DNA of 60,000 nt from Tubulanus polymorphus (taxonomy: Eukaryota > Nemertea > Palaeonemertea > Tubulaniformes > Tubulanidae), in contig NC_134029.1 in NCBI RefSeq assembly GCF_964204645.1, positions 12,516,850 through 12,576,849 on the forward strand, in the 5' to 3' direction. Positions within the stretch are counted from its first letter, which is position 1. Each line of letters starts with the position of its first letter. Shown here piece by piece: positions 17,695 through 28,492 of the stretch. Below the pieces are notes generated by a model. The model saw nothing but the letters and a program-made list of their open reading frames with translations. It was not told the DNA's origin and ran no database searches. The translations under genes were made by a program, and so were the position numbers.

Positions 17695-18470
17695 AACTCG
17701 ACACAGCGAACGATCTCCTTTCCCCCACAGCGAACGCTTACTCCGAATGTCAAGTGTGAGTCCAACATACGGATAAGAGTGTTTTATGTACTTGTATTTA
17801 GTGAATACCTTGTGCATTTGACAATGATCGGTATGTACTGTAGGAAATATAGAGAATTGATGGTATTGATATAGAGGTTGAAGCCCGCGGCCGAATAAAG
17901 TAATATATTCTTTTATTTTGATACCTCGTCGACATAACAGCTTTTCTCCGCTATATCTCTTCGGCGTGTTTAGTTTAGGCCTACGACTCCCCGGTACACT
18001 AAAGATTTATCTTAGTAAATACACGGTTAATTTGGTAAGGAAAAATAGATATTATTAAACTAACTCCTTGAAACCCGCAGCCAAATCACTGGTAGTAACA
18101 AATTAATTTGTACTCGATTTGATTCTCATGATGAGGAGAAACTCGCAGCTGATCCCCGGAACGACGATGTAGTGACACACGTCCATTCGTCGATGTTGAC
18201 GGCTCGAAAGTGCTTTTAAAATCTAAAGTAGTAAATTTCCAGTGTATCGGTAATATGATTTGATGAGGAAAATGGGCTATTGTTAAAATTACTGTTTGAA
18301 GACCGCGGCTGAATGTGAAGTCTGCGGCAATAAATTAGTTCATTTATACTTGAATTGATAATCGAAGTGACAATCGGCCTGCGGGTCGATTTCGGGATGA
18401 CGACTCGAAAAACATGTCGCCCCATTGAATGGGGCTAAATTTTCAATGTTTACGGCCCGATAGTGCTTTT
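17695..18470 (+). repeat. Host interspersed repeat R1, copy c
   Basis: Third direct copy of R1. It lacks the CACTTCAAG segment present in copy b near its start. It continues into sequence matching 11551-11760, including the hairpin AGGGTTTTCTG/CAGAAAACCCT (18637-18666) and the GCTGCAAAGCAGC palindrome. Confidence 0.65.
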
Positions 18471-20039
18471 GTAACGATGATTCGTGAAAAACACGCAGAG
18501 TATTTGTAGATCTCAGTGAGCTGAACGATATCATACGGATTGTATCGACAACAGCGGCAAGGTAACAAAGCCTTAGTTCTTTTAGTGAAAATAGTGTGAC
18601 ATAAAATAATAATAAGAAGAAACACGCGAATCTCAATAGGGTTTTCTGTGATGTAACAGAAAACCCTAATAAATATAGCTGCAAAGCAGCGATTACGGGT
18701 TTCTGCCTTGCTGGATGAGGAGCGCCACCTAGGGGTCAGCTGATAACATGGCTATGTTGATTCACATGGGATACTACGCGAAAAGTTCTAATGTACCAAG
18801 GTTAGGGGATATGACACCGAGAATAACGAAGATACGGTACTTTGCCGGTTTGCATACTACTGAATTACAATCGAAGAAACTGATGCTAGAATGAGTTTTC
18901 AACATTAACGCCCCCAAGTGGGTAGAATAGGAACTAATTATTTTAGGGATTCGTTGTATCTTATATCCAGGTACATGTCTATCAATTTTCATAGAGATCC
19001 CTTTATCCGCTTAGTAGCTATCAATGAAAATGCATTTCCAGCAAAATGTAGGTGGCGCTCCTGGAGAACCATATAAGTTACCTACTTAAACCATACATAA
19101 ATCCAAGCATCTTGAAAAAGGCTACTAACCAAACATTGCAACCTCGATTCTATCGCCAACGGTTAAGGACCTAGGGGCAAAAATCGTGGTTTTCACAGTC
19201 CCCTGGTGGCAGTTGTATGAACTAATCATGCAGGATGGCATATTACACACATGTCTTTGTTCTTATACCAAGTTTTGTGATTTTCATAATAAACAGACCG
19301 CATTAAATGCGAAAAATGGATGCTGAAATTGATTTTTCAAAATGTACGCCCCTAGTGGTTAAAATAGGAACTAATCATATGGGGGTTCGTTTCGTTTAGT
19401 AACCCGGTACATGTGTATCAATTTTTATAGAAATCCATTGATACCCTTAGTCGATATAGATGAAAATGCGTATTCAAGCGTCTTATAGGTGGCGCTACTG
19501 GAGAACCATATGAGTTACATAGTTATACCATACATCAATAAAAGCGTCTTCGCAAGGGCTACTGATCGCTCGTTGCAACCACGATTCTATCTCCAAAGGT
19601 TAAGGAGCTAGGAGCAAAAATCTCATTAAAAAATTTGGGGGCCCATTTTCGAGCCCGTAGAGCCCAAACGGTTAATCGCAGATAGGGCGTGTCATTCACT
19701 TTTTTAACCTCCGGACTGTTATGAACAACTTTCGTGCCCGCCCGAAGCTGAAAAGTCAAAGACAAAAAAATTTCTCACACTAACTTTTCGATGTCAGAAT
19801 TTTCAAATGTAAAACACCCCCTGGTGGATGAACGGGGACCCCAATCAAAGATCCCTTCGACTTACCTCAAGGTACCTGTGATCCGTACATCTCACGAAAG
19901 TTTCAAGTAAATCCGTCAAGGAATATTGTAATGCTAACAGAATATAGCCATCCAGGCTCTCGCGTATAGATACCGTAGCTGCATTCATTAGCTCTATCCA
20001 GGGAAGTTACTGCAAGGATGCTATTGCTTGTGTATGTGG
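18471..20039. repeat. Host DNA with two tandem units of about 450 bp
   Basis: About 18890-19190 and 19340-19630 are diverged copies of one unit. Both contain TAGGAACTAAT, GGTACATGTSTATCAATTTT, TAGGTGGCGCT…GGAGAACCATAT and GATTCTATC…GGTTAAGGA. No coding frame is convincing. Probably TE-derived. Confidence 0.5.
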
Positions 20040-20426
20040 CACAAAAATTCCTCAGTTGCGTTCACTCGAGACTGACCCCATTCAGTGCGCCACATATATA
20101 TAAAGAAACTAAGAAACTACAGATCTAGTACACACGCTCTATCACTGCTTATAGGGACACTGACACAAACAGACGCACTGACGCGCTGTGGGAATGACAC
20201 GTAGGCAATACACATACGTAGATGGATACTGTTTGAATCGGGCTTAAATTTCGATGTTTAGAGGCTCACAGTGAGTAAACAGTGCAATTCTGATTAATAT
20301 CACGGACAGTATTTGTCAATGCAGCGTAGTACTTGTGATACAGAATGGTTTCACCGACAGTGAAAGTAAGTTGCAGTTGTTTATATCCTTTCAGTAAGAT
20401 CCAGTGTGAAAAAGAATATAATAATG

Positions 20427-20459
<33 letters not shown>

Positions 20460-20775
20460 GTCAGCAGGAATACAATAGGGTTTCTGCGAAGGCTGCAGAA
20501 ACCCTAATAATAATAATAATAATCAGCAGGAATACAATAGGGTTTCTGCGAAGGCAGCAGAATCCCTAATAAGAAACACGCGAATCTCAATAGGGTTTTA
20601 TGTGATGTAACAGAAAACCCTAATAAGAAACACGCGAATCTCAATAGGGTTTCCTGTGATGTAACAGAAAACCTAATAATAATAAGAAACACGCGAATCT
20701 CAATAGGGTTTTCTGTGATGTAACAGAAAACCCTAAATATAGCTGCAAAGCAGCGATAACGGGTTTTCTGAGCAG
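20040..20775 (+). repeat. Host interspersed repeat R2, copy b, with five stem-loops
   Basis: Second copy of R2. After an AAT microsatellite (about 20420-20458) come five stem-loops: two AGGGTTTCTG-type and three AGGGTTTTCTGTGATGTAACAG-type, the latter separated by AAGAAACACGCGAATCTCA. It ends with GCTGCAAAGCAGC. The hairpin number differs from copy a, so the array expands and contracts. Confidence 0.65.
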
Positions 20776-21600
20776 GCGTGCTATTCATAGTTTGAAAAGT
20801 GGATAATATAAATATATCAATACGGGATACGCATTTGACGTGTCAAGTCACACCAATGCGGTTTAACATAACATAATTTATAGTTATAGTCAAATTGGGG
20901 GTTACTCGGGTCGTTTAGTTGTCTGCGGAGTCGAGTAGATTGGTTACCCGTCTGTAACATTGGTTACGGAAACGACTCGTCAGCTTGATGAGTTGTATGT
21001 ATTATGATTGTGCGCCACCTGCATCTTCCGAAATAATGTTCATATAATTATTTGAAGGGAGGATTGAAATCAATTATCAACGTACATCTGAATATGTAAG
21101 TCCTTAGTAACTTTCTGTTGCAGAGGGCATAGAAAAGATTTTGAAATTATTTAATTAAAATATAAATTTTATTTACGAAAAATAAACTATTATGGTCAGT
21201 ACAAATTGAAAATTCATAGTGTATTTTTAAGAACAAGCTTACATAGCTTACAGAATACATCACGTACATTTGAATTTTATAAGTGATGGGTAAAAATCAA
21301 CGTGTGACAGAAAAAAATGTAGTTAATTATTCAACAATATCGAAATATGTGCTCTCTTTTTAAACTAATGGAGTGATACGCAATTAATCACATGGCCTGT
21401 ATTAAAAGATAGAACATACAAGTTGGATATTTATACGTCGAAACATGTGAACAGAAACTAAAACTTTGATATCAGTGACCAGTATCGAATTACACAACGA
21501 CAATTGGCTTTAAACTCAACAAACATTATTAAAGAATGTTTCAAACAAAATGCTTTATATAACGACATGAATAAACTTGTTTTACAAAACAAGAAAGTAC
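20776..21600. other. Host intergenic DNA, nothing recognised
   Basis: AT-rich non-coding DNA upstream of the GC-rich, promoter-like region. I see no gene, repeat family or RNA. Confidence 0.4.
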
Positions 21601-21659
21601 ATTTTGAACTTTTGAATGGTCGAATCCCATTTATTCACAGTAACCTGTGATGTGGCGAT

Positions 21660-21948
21660 CCTCGGAGCTATCATTCTTGATGACGTCACTAACAAGTGGT
21701 CACGGCCGTCGCGTGCACTCATTTCTTTGAAAATCTAGCTTCCTCGCGGAGCGGGACCTGGTGACGCTGCGCCCCGCCCCCTTCGTGCTGAGATATATCT
21801 TATTCCCAGTCAGCAAAGACAGGTTCTAAAGATCATAGAGTGCATCGCTGGAGGGTTTCCGATCCAATTTGAATTGGTGCGGTGGCGCTCTCAATGCGAA
21901 AGTTTTTGTGAATTTTTTAGTCGGCGACGGACGTTTATCGTTGTAAGT
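21660..21948 (+). promoter_or_regulatory. Possible host promoter / first exon with splice donor
   Basis: A locally GC- and CpG-rich stretch (GCGGAGCGGGACC, GCGCCCCGCCCCC) is followed by a canonical donor GTAAGT at 21943-21948. The polymerase-bearing element 2 begins 12 bp beyond it. Tandem exon-like units downstream of the element (39778-40366) are in the same orientation. I infer that this is the 5' untranslated exon of a host gene whose first intron received element 2. No transcript evidence is available. Confidence 0.35.
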
Positions 21949-21953
21949 GATGT

Positions 21954-21959
21954 AATATG
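21954..21959. repeat. Target-site duplication of element 2, left copy
   Basis: AATATG directly before the left terminal repeat, matched exactly at 39079-39084. A 6-bp duplication is standard for Polinton integrase. Confidence 0.93.
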
Positions 21960-22048
21960 AGTAATAGGAAGATGTGGGTTTCATACCAGAGGACGAGAGG
22001 ACGAGACACCACTCATCACCACAGGTAATTTTTTTCCTAATAAATGGG
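21960..22048 (+). repeat. Left terminal inverted repeat of element 2
   Basis: 89 bp matching the reverse complement of 38990-39078 at about 87 of 89 positions. It begins AGTAATAGGAAGATG and includes a direct repeat AGGACGAG AGGACGAG. It ends in CCTAATAAATGGG, so the start codon of the first gene lies inside the repeat. The start AGT… matches the usual Polinton terminus. Confidence 0.95.
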
Positions 22049-22645
22049 GGAGAATGAACACCAGCCAGAAAACAATAATGTTAATAAAAATCAATATTAT
22101 TGCACATATTGTAAAAAATACGTCGATACATCTAATAAAACACGACATGAAAAAACTGCAAATCATATAAAAAATGTAATAGATTTTGAAACTCCAGAAA
22201 ATTCCAATGAAAGAAAAGAAAGATTAGAAAATATGAAATAAAATGTGAAGTTTGTAATGAATTTATAGTAAAAAGGAATTATAATAGACATCTCGAATCA
22301 CAAAAACACCATCAAAATTTGAGTAATAATCTTTTAGGAAAAGATTATTTTGATGATAAACCTCAAAAAGTAAAAAAACCAACTTCAAAAACTAAATCCA
22401 TTTCAAATAAACCTTACATGGAAAATGTTAGAAATTATATTGATTCACTAGAAATAAAAGATACAATTGAAATTTTAGAAACATTACGTAGTAAAATTGG
22501 TCCTGCAGCTATTATATTTAGATTTTTTAAAGGTACAACAATAGAAGATTATAGTAAATTTAATGAAATAATAGAAAAAATACTAGATTTGATAACAGAT
22601 GTTGAATATCCAAAAATTAGTATCTCTGGGAAAGTAAGTTTTTAA
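22044..22645 (+). pseudogene. C2H2 zinc-finger protein at left end, frameshifted
   Basis: Begins MGENEHQPEN with ATG inside the terminal repeat. Finger 1 is YYCTYCKKYV… RHEKTANH at about residues 18-38. After LENMK the frame stops at 22239-22241. Continuing in another frame, finger 2 (KCEVCNEF… RHLESQKHH) and the remainder (SNNLLGKDYFDD… to GKVSF) run to 22645. One frameshift in an A-rich tract therefore explains the break. It is related to the terminal finger gene of element 1 (10226). It may bind element ends or regulate transcription. Confidence 0.7.
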
Positions 22646-22659
22646 AGTCAGAAGATAAA

Positions 22660-25600
22660 ATGGATTATAATATTCAAACACTCTCTGATGAAATAATTTC
22701 AAAAACACAAATAAAAGAGAAGTAAGAAAAAATATTTAATGAATTTAAACGTCATATTGAAGAAAGATATTTTGAGGGTTCTGGCTTAACATTGAATGAA
22801 ATTATATTTTTATATTTAAATGTTTATAATACAAAAAGAAATAAAACATCAAAAAGTAATAAAATGATTAAAAAGGATTCAAACTTTACAACAGAAAAGG
22901 AGGATATTAAAGGATCATCTTATATTAAATTACCATTTACAACAAAAGCAGTAATAAATGTTCAAAATGAAGATAATAAATGTTTTCTGTGGGCAATTAT
23001 TAGTTGCTTACATCCAACAGAAGATATTACACATAGTTTTAGAATAAAAAATTACCGGAAATAAGAAACATTATATAAAATTGATCAATTATCCAGTAAC
23101 TATAAAAATGATTTCTAAAATAGAAAAAGTTAATAATTTAAAAATAAATGCAATTACCAATTAATGCAATTACCAAAGACAAAAGGTGAAAATATTAAAG
23201 ATTATACATTGGAAGCTTTATATTTAACAGAATATTATGATGATGAAAATGCTATAGATTTGTTATATTACAAAAAAGATGAAAATGAACATTATATGTG
23301 GTTAAAACAAATTGATTTATTCTTTAGAACAGAAAGTGATCATCATCGTAAAATTTATCTATGTAGAAAATGTTTATCTAAATTTATGACTGAGAATACA
23401 TTATTAAAACATAAAGAATTATGTGATAATAAAGATTTTTGTAAATTAATAATGCCAACAGAAAAAGATTATAAATTGAAATTTACTAATCATAAATTTA
23501 AGAATATTGTTCCATTTGTAATTTATGGGGATTTTGAATCGTTGAATAAAGAATTAACTGATCAAGATAGAAAAGAAATATATAACAAAAAGCAATTATT
23601 AAAATCAATGGATAAAGGAAATGAATTAAATGAAGACACAATACAAGACCCACCAATTATAAATACAATTAAAAAAGTTCATCAAAGAGCTGCTGCTTAT
23701 GGAATTTATATAAAATCAAATTATCCTGAATTATATGAAAATCAATATATTTCTTTTAGAGGTGAAAATGTAGTTAATGATTTTTGTGATAAAATGATTG
23801 AATTAGAAAGTGATTTTGCAAAATTATTAAACAAAAATAAAAGAATAGTTATGACAAAAGAAGATGAAATTGATTTTAATTATGCAACTCATTGTTGTTA
23901 TTGTGAAAAACGTTTTTATTCATTTGATAAAAAAGTTAGAGATCATGATCATTTAAATTCAAAATATCGTGGAGCTGCTCATGAAGATTGCAATTTACAA
24001 GCAAAGAAAGTCAATTTCGTACCAATATTATTTCATAATTTATCAGGCTATGATACCCATCTATTTATAAAACAATTATCGGGAAAATTGGGCGCAATTA
24101 ATCAAGAAATAGAAGAATATAATGCTATGAATGGTGTAAATGTAAGAAAATATGATTTTAAACTATTAGCTAAAACATCTGAAAATTATATTTCATTTCA
24201 ATTTGGTTGCATTAGATTTTTAGATTCTTATAGATTTCTAGCAAGTTCATTAGATAATTTATCAAAAAGTTTAGTTGATAATGATTTTGTAATAACTCGA
24301 TATTATTATCCAAATGAACAAGATTTTAAATTATTGAGATATGAAGGCGCAATTCCTTATTCATTTTATAAAACACACAATGATTTTAATGTAACAGAAT
24401 TATTAAAAGATCAATTTTATGATCAATTAAAAGAGGAGTATGTGAAAGACGAAGTGTTTAATAGAACATTAAATATTTGGAACCATTTTAAGATGAAAAA
24501 TCATGGTGAATTAGTTGATTTATATTTAAAATCAGATGTTATGATATTGGCTGACATATTTGAAAAATTTAGAGAAGTTAATTTGAATCATTTTAATGTT
24601 GATCCTTGTTATTGCTACTCTAGTCCTGGTTTAAGCTGGCAATGTGGTTTAAAATACACAAATGTAGAATTAGATTTATTTAAAGAACCAGACATGGTTT
24701 TATTATTTGAAAAATCAATTAGAGGTGGAATTAGTGGTGTTATGGGAGATAGATATTTTAAAGCAAATGATGAATATAAATTATTATATATTGACGCCAA
24801 TAATTTATATGGTTGGGCAATGATGCAACCTCAACCATGTAAAAATTTTATATTAACAGAAGATGAAAATGGTGATAAAACTGATTGGGAAAGCGCAATT
24901 GCGAGTTTAAAAGATGAAGCACCAATTGGTTATTTCTTTGTAGTTGATTTAGAATATCCTGAAAATATAAAGTTTAAAACAAGAAACTTACCTTATTGCC
25001 CAGAACATTTAACTGTAGATGATAGTTATTTAAGTGAATACCAGAAGAAAAGAAAACCGAAAGATCATGTTTTTACAGAAAAATTAATACTTACTCAAAA
25101 TAATAAATACAATTATATTGTTCATTATAGAATGTTAAAATTTTATCTAAAACAAGGAATGAAATTAAAGAAAGTACATAGATATATTGAATTTAATCAA
25201 TCGAAGTGGTTAGAAAAATATATAGATTTCAATACTCAACAGAGAACCATATCAACAACAGATTTTGAAAAAGATTTCTTCAAATTAATGAATAATAGTT
25301 TTTATGGTAAAACATGTGAAAATATTAGAAATAGAAATGATATTGAATTAGTAAATAATTCTGAACGACTAAGACATTTACAATCAAGTCCTAGACATTT
25401 AGGAAATAAAAGATTTGAAGATTATTCAACAGCAGTTAAATTAAAAAGAACGTCAATGAAATTTAATAAACCTATATTCATTGGTTCAACTGTTTTAGAA
25501 GTATCAAAATTATTAATGTATGATTTTTATTATGTTTTACAACCACTTTTTGGGGAAAAGCATATTGAAATATTATATTTTGATTCTGTAACAGCTAACA

Positions 25601-27104
25601 CCCCAATATCATTAAAATGTAATGATAAAATATTGATAAGAAGAATTTCAGAAATAATTCCAAAACAAAATGAATGTTATATTTCATATGGTGAAAAAGA
25701 ATTAATACAAATGAATGGATTAATGGATGTTTGGACAAGAAATGGATGGAAAAAATCAAAGAATGTTATTAGACATAAAACAAATAAGAAAATCTATAGA
25801 GTTGGAACTAAATTAGGATTTGTAGATGTTACAGAAGATCATAGTTTAATTAAACGAAATGGCGATGAAATAAAACCAATTGATATAAAAATTGGAGATG
25901 AATTATTACATAAAAGATTTTTCCAAAGAATGAATCATATGTCATTTGATGAAATTATTGATAATATTTATGATATAGAACCCGAAACATTAGAAGTAAA
26001 AGAATATTTTATCAAAGGATTTTTCATGGGTGATGGTTCAGCAGGTGTGTATAATTATGTTTGGGGTAATAAATATTGTTGGTATTTATGCAATCAAGAC
26101 TTGAAATTATTAGAAAGAATTAAGAAATTCTGTGAAGAAGTTTATTCACATAAAACATTTAGAATCATGGATGTTATGAAATCATCAGCAGTTTATAGAA
26201 TACTTGTAAATAATCCTAAAGATTTTGCTATAAAATATAATGATGAATTCTATATTCATGCAATAGTGAAAAGTAATACTTCAACTAAAGAAAAGATAGT
26301 ACCAGATTATGTATTAAATGCAAAAAATAATTTAAGAAAGTGGTTCTTCATTGGATTCTATGCCGCAGATGGCACTAAAAAATTTACAAAGGATAAAAAG
26401 ATAACCTTTGCACAAAAAGGAAAAGTTGCTATATCAGGATTAAATATATTATGCAGTTCATTAGGATTTAATATGAATATAGAATTAATTAAATCTAAAC
26501 CAAATTGTTTTAATTTAAGGCATGTAGAAAAAGAATTAACAGAAGAAGTTAAAGATTTATTTGAAATATATAACCCAACTGACTATGTTTATGATTTATC
26601 AACAGATGATGGAACATTCAATTCTGGGTTCCCATTAATCCAAAAAATACTGACAGTTACATACTAAAAATCAAGACAAATGACATAACAAAAGATTTAA
26701 AAACATTAAAACATCATTTTGATTTTAGCAATTATCCCAAAGATCATGAACTATTTAGCAATGATAATAAAAAGATTCCTGGTAAATTTAAAGATGAATT
26801 AGGGGGTGATGAAATGATTGAATTTGTTGGGATAAGAAGTAAAATGTATAGTTATAGAACAAAAGATCATGAAGCTAAAAAGTTAAAAGGAATAACAAAA
26901 CATGTGGTTGATAAACATATAGAATTTCAAGATTATATAAAGTGTTTATATAAATCAATTGTAATAATACATAAAATGAATTGTTTAAGATCAGAAGATC
27001 ACGAGATGTACATTAATGAAGTTGAAAAAACTAGTTAGAATCCATTTGATGATAAAAGGCATATTTTAGATGATGGTATAAAAACATTACCTTATGGCCA
27101 TTAA
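22660..27104 (+). pseudogene. polB: Protein-primed family B DNA polymerase, broken, with intein
   Basis: Polinton-type polymerase. Recognisable parts in order: exonuclease motif I (IYGDFESLNKEL), a Cys/His zinc module (CCYCEKRF … RDHDHLN), exo II (HNLSGYDTHLF), exo III (YLKSDVMILADIF), polymerase motif A (LYIDANNLYGWAM), motif B (KLMNNSFYGKTC) and motif C interrupted at YFD by an intein. After the intein comes the C-terminal part (FVGIRSKMYSY, AKKLKGI). Defects are a stop near 22722, a frameshift around 23064-23160, a frameshift at the intein end (26644-26648) and TAG at 27036-27038. The longest open frame is 23164-26667. It would replicate the element by protein priming if intact. Confidence 0.92.
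25585..26648 (+). other. Intein with LAGLIDADG homing endonuclease inside PolB motif C
   Basis: Inserted between YFD and TDS of the polymerase active site. It starts with Ser1 (SVTANTPISL, block A). Block B is VTEDHSLI. The endonuclease domain has two dodecapeptide motifs (FFMGDGSAG and FIGFYAADG), and the C-terminal splicing block F reads VYDLSTDDGTFNSG. The last Asn codon is at 26646-26648, followed by Thr+1 at 26649. About 354 codons. The same site is used by PolB inteins of giant viruses such as mimivirus. A one-base frame discrepancy lies in an A6 run (26642-26647) at the splice junction, and the residue before the terminal Asn is not the usual His. Confidence 0.93.
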
Positions 27105-27946
27105 AACATAAAATCAATATCATCAAACTCGAAATCACTATTTGTTTCTTCTTTTTCATTTAATTGTTCTTGTATAATTTGTTTAGGTTCTTCCATTTCA
27201 ATTTTCTCATTTAAATAAAGTTCTATCTTGTACCACATTTCATCTCGCTCCCTTTGTTTCTTTTTGTTCGTTAATTCATCAAATGGAATTATAATATCGA
27301 TGTTCAAATAATTTACAATCTTATTTAAAAAGAATTCATAATTAATTGAATCTGTTATTCTATTTTCCAAATGATACATTAATATTTGTTTGAATATTTT
27401 TTTTATATTTTCCATATCTTCTTCTGTTAATTTAGGTTTTTCATAATAATCGTTAAATAATAAATATAAATACATTTTCTTTTGTTTTGTGTTAAATGTT
27501 GATGGAATAATTGTTTTTATAATATCTTGTTTAGTTATTTCACCATTTTTATTTTCTATCATTTTCATTTTTTCAAGCCATTGCATATATTCTGGTGTAT
27601 GATCTTCCGTAGAAAATACCTTAAAAATTTCATCTAGATAATTTAATTTTGGATCTATAAGAATATTTCTAGTTTTTTTATCACCCCATAAATTCTTTTG
27701 CCATCCACATTCATTACAAAATAACACAGTACCTTCTTGTCTTAAGGTCGCATAATAACATTGTGGGCATTTTTGTTTATAATTTATTGGTAATAGATCT
27801 TCATTAAGCTCCTGGTATTTTCTTACGTTTTCTTTATGTTTTATTGTTCTATTATGTAGATTTGAATTACTTGTTGTAATAATCAATTTACAATATTTAC
27901 AATAATATGTTTTTCTTGTTAATTCATTATATTGTTTTCTAACTTT
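27101..27946 (-). CDS. Zinc-ribbon protein resembling late transcription factor VLTF3
   Basis: A C2H2 finger (CKYCKLI… LHNRTIKH) is followed by a zinc ribbon (CPQCYYATL … CNECGWQKN). A helical domain follows with blocks EYMQWLEKMK, TKQDIIKTI, MYLYLLFNDYYEKPKL, MENIKKIFKQI, FFLNKIVNYLNI and DEMWYKIELYL. The order (zinc ribbon, HxxE/W-L block, YY-containing helix, W near the end) matches what I know of poxvirus A2/NCLDV VLTF3 proteins, which drive late transcription. No ATG opens this frame: it is open from 27946 and the first TTG is at 27886. A lost start or a frameshift with the upstream finger gene is likely. It overlaps the PolB end by 4 bp. Family assignment is by eye. Confidence 0.5.
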   Translation of the reverse strand, partial: KVRKQYNELTRKTYYCKYCKLIITTSNSNLHNRTIKHKENVRKYQELNEDLLPINYKQKCPQCYYATLRQEGTVLFCNECGWQKNLWGDKKTRNILIDPKLNYLDEIFKVFSTEDHTPEYMQWLEKMKMIENKNGEITKQDIIKTIIPSTFNTKQKKMYLYLLFNDYYEKPKLTEEDMENIKKIFKQILMYHLENRITDSINYEFFLNKIVNYLNIDIIIPFDELTNKKKQRERDEMWYKIELYLNEKIEMEEPKQIIQEQLNEKEETNSDFEFDDIDFMF

Positions 27947-28425
27947 TCAACTGTTTCTTTATTATCTGGTAACGTTTTCTCATATTTTATTTTTTCTAAT
28001 ATTTTATTTTTTCTTTCATTGAATTCCGCTTCAAATTTATTAGAAATTTTATCTATATGTATTTTACGAAATTGATGATTCTCCCAAGCTTCTATATTTT
28101 CAGGGTTATATTTTATTCGACAAGGCTCACAGAAATGATCTTTTATATTATCCTTGTCATAGAATAAGAAAGGTCTTTTCCAAATAATTTCAGGTTCAAC
28201 TTCAGAATTACTATTACTTTCATTACTATCAACATTAGCCGTTGCGCCATTAATTTTACACTTCTCTGAATGTTTTTTAACATAATTTCTTGAGAATAAT
28301 TTATCACATTTTGGGCAGTTTGTTTTAGGGGGTTTATAATTTTCATCATGTTTTTTCATATGTCGAGCCATATTACTTTTTCTTAGAAGTTCACCACAAA
28401 TTTCGCATGGTATCTTCTCATCCAT
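27919..28425 (-). CDS. Multi-finger C2H2 zinc-finger protein, 168 aa
   Basis: Three fingers: CEICGELLRKSNMARHMKKH near residues 7-26, CPKCDKLFSRNYVKKH near 38-53, and a U1-type finger CEPCRIKYNP… WENHQFRKIH around residues 99-124. A basic helical C-terminus follows. It starts at ATG within CCAAAATAAATGG on the minus strand and is divergent from the penton gene at 28493, with 67 bp between. It ends inside the start region of the VLTF3-like frame, so the two may once have been one longer protein. DNA- or RNA-binding regulator is the simplest inference. Confidence 0.65.
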   Translation of the reverse strand: MDEKIPCEICGELLRKSNMARHMKKHDENYKPPKTNCPKCDKLFSRNYVKKHSEKCKINGATANVDSNESNSNSEVEPEIIWKRPFLFYDKDNIKDHFCEPCRIKYNPENIEAWENHQFRKIHIDKISNKFEAEFNERKNKILEKIKYEKTLPDNKETVEKLENNIMN

Positions 28426-28492
28426 TTATTTTGGAAAAATTTTATTAAAATTAATTTTTAGTGATGAGCGTTAATTTTTTATGTTATAAATA

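Noticed and set aside
18120-18165. Hammerhead-ribozyme-like GATGAG…GAAAC motif in R1
   Set aside because: The core nucleotides and third stem of a hammerhead are not in place.
23164-26667. 1167-codon frame as a complete polymerase gene
   Set aside because: Its first Met is internal; homologous N-terminal sequence lies upstream across frame breaks, and the C-terminal extein lies downstream in another frame.
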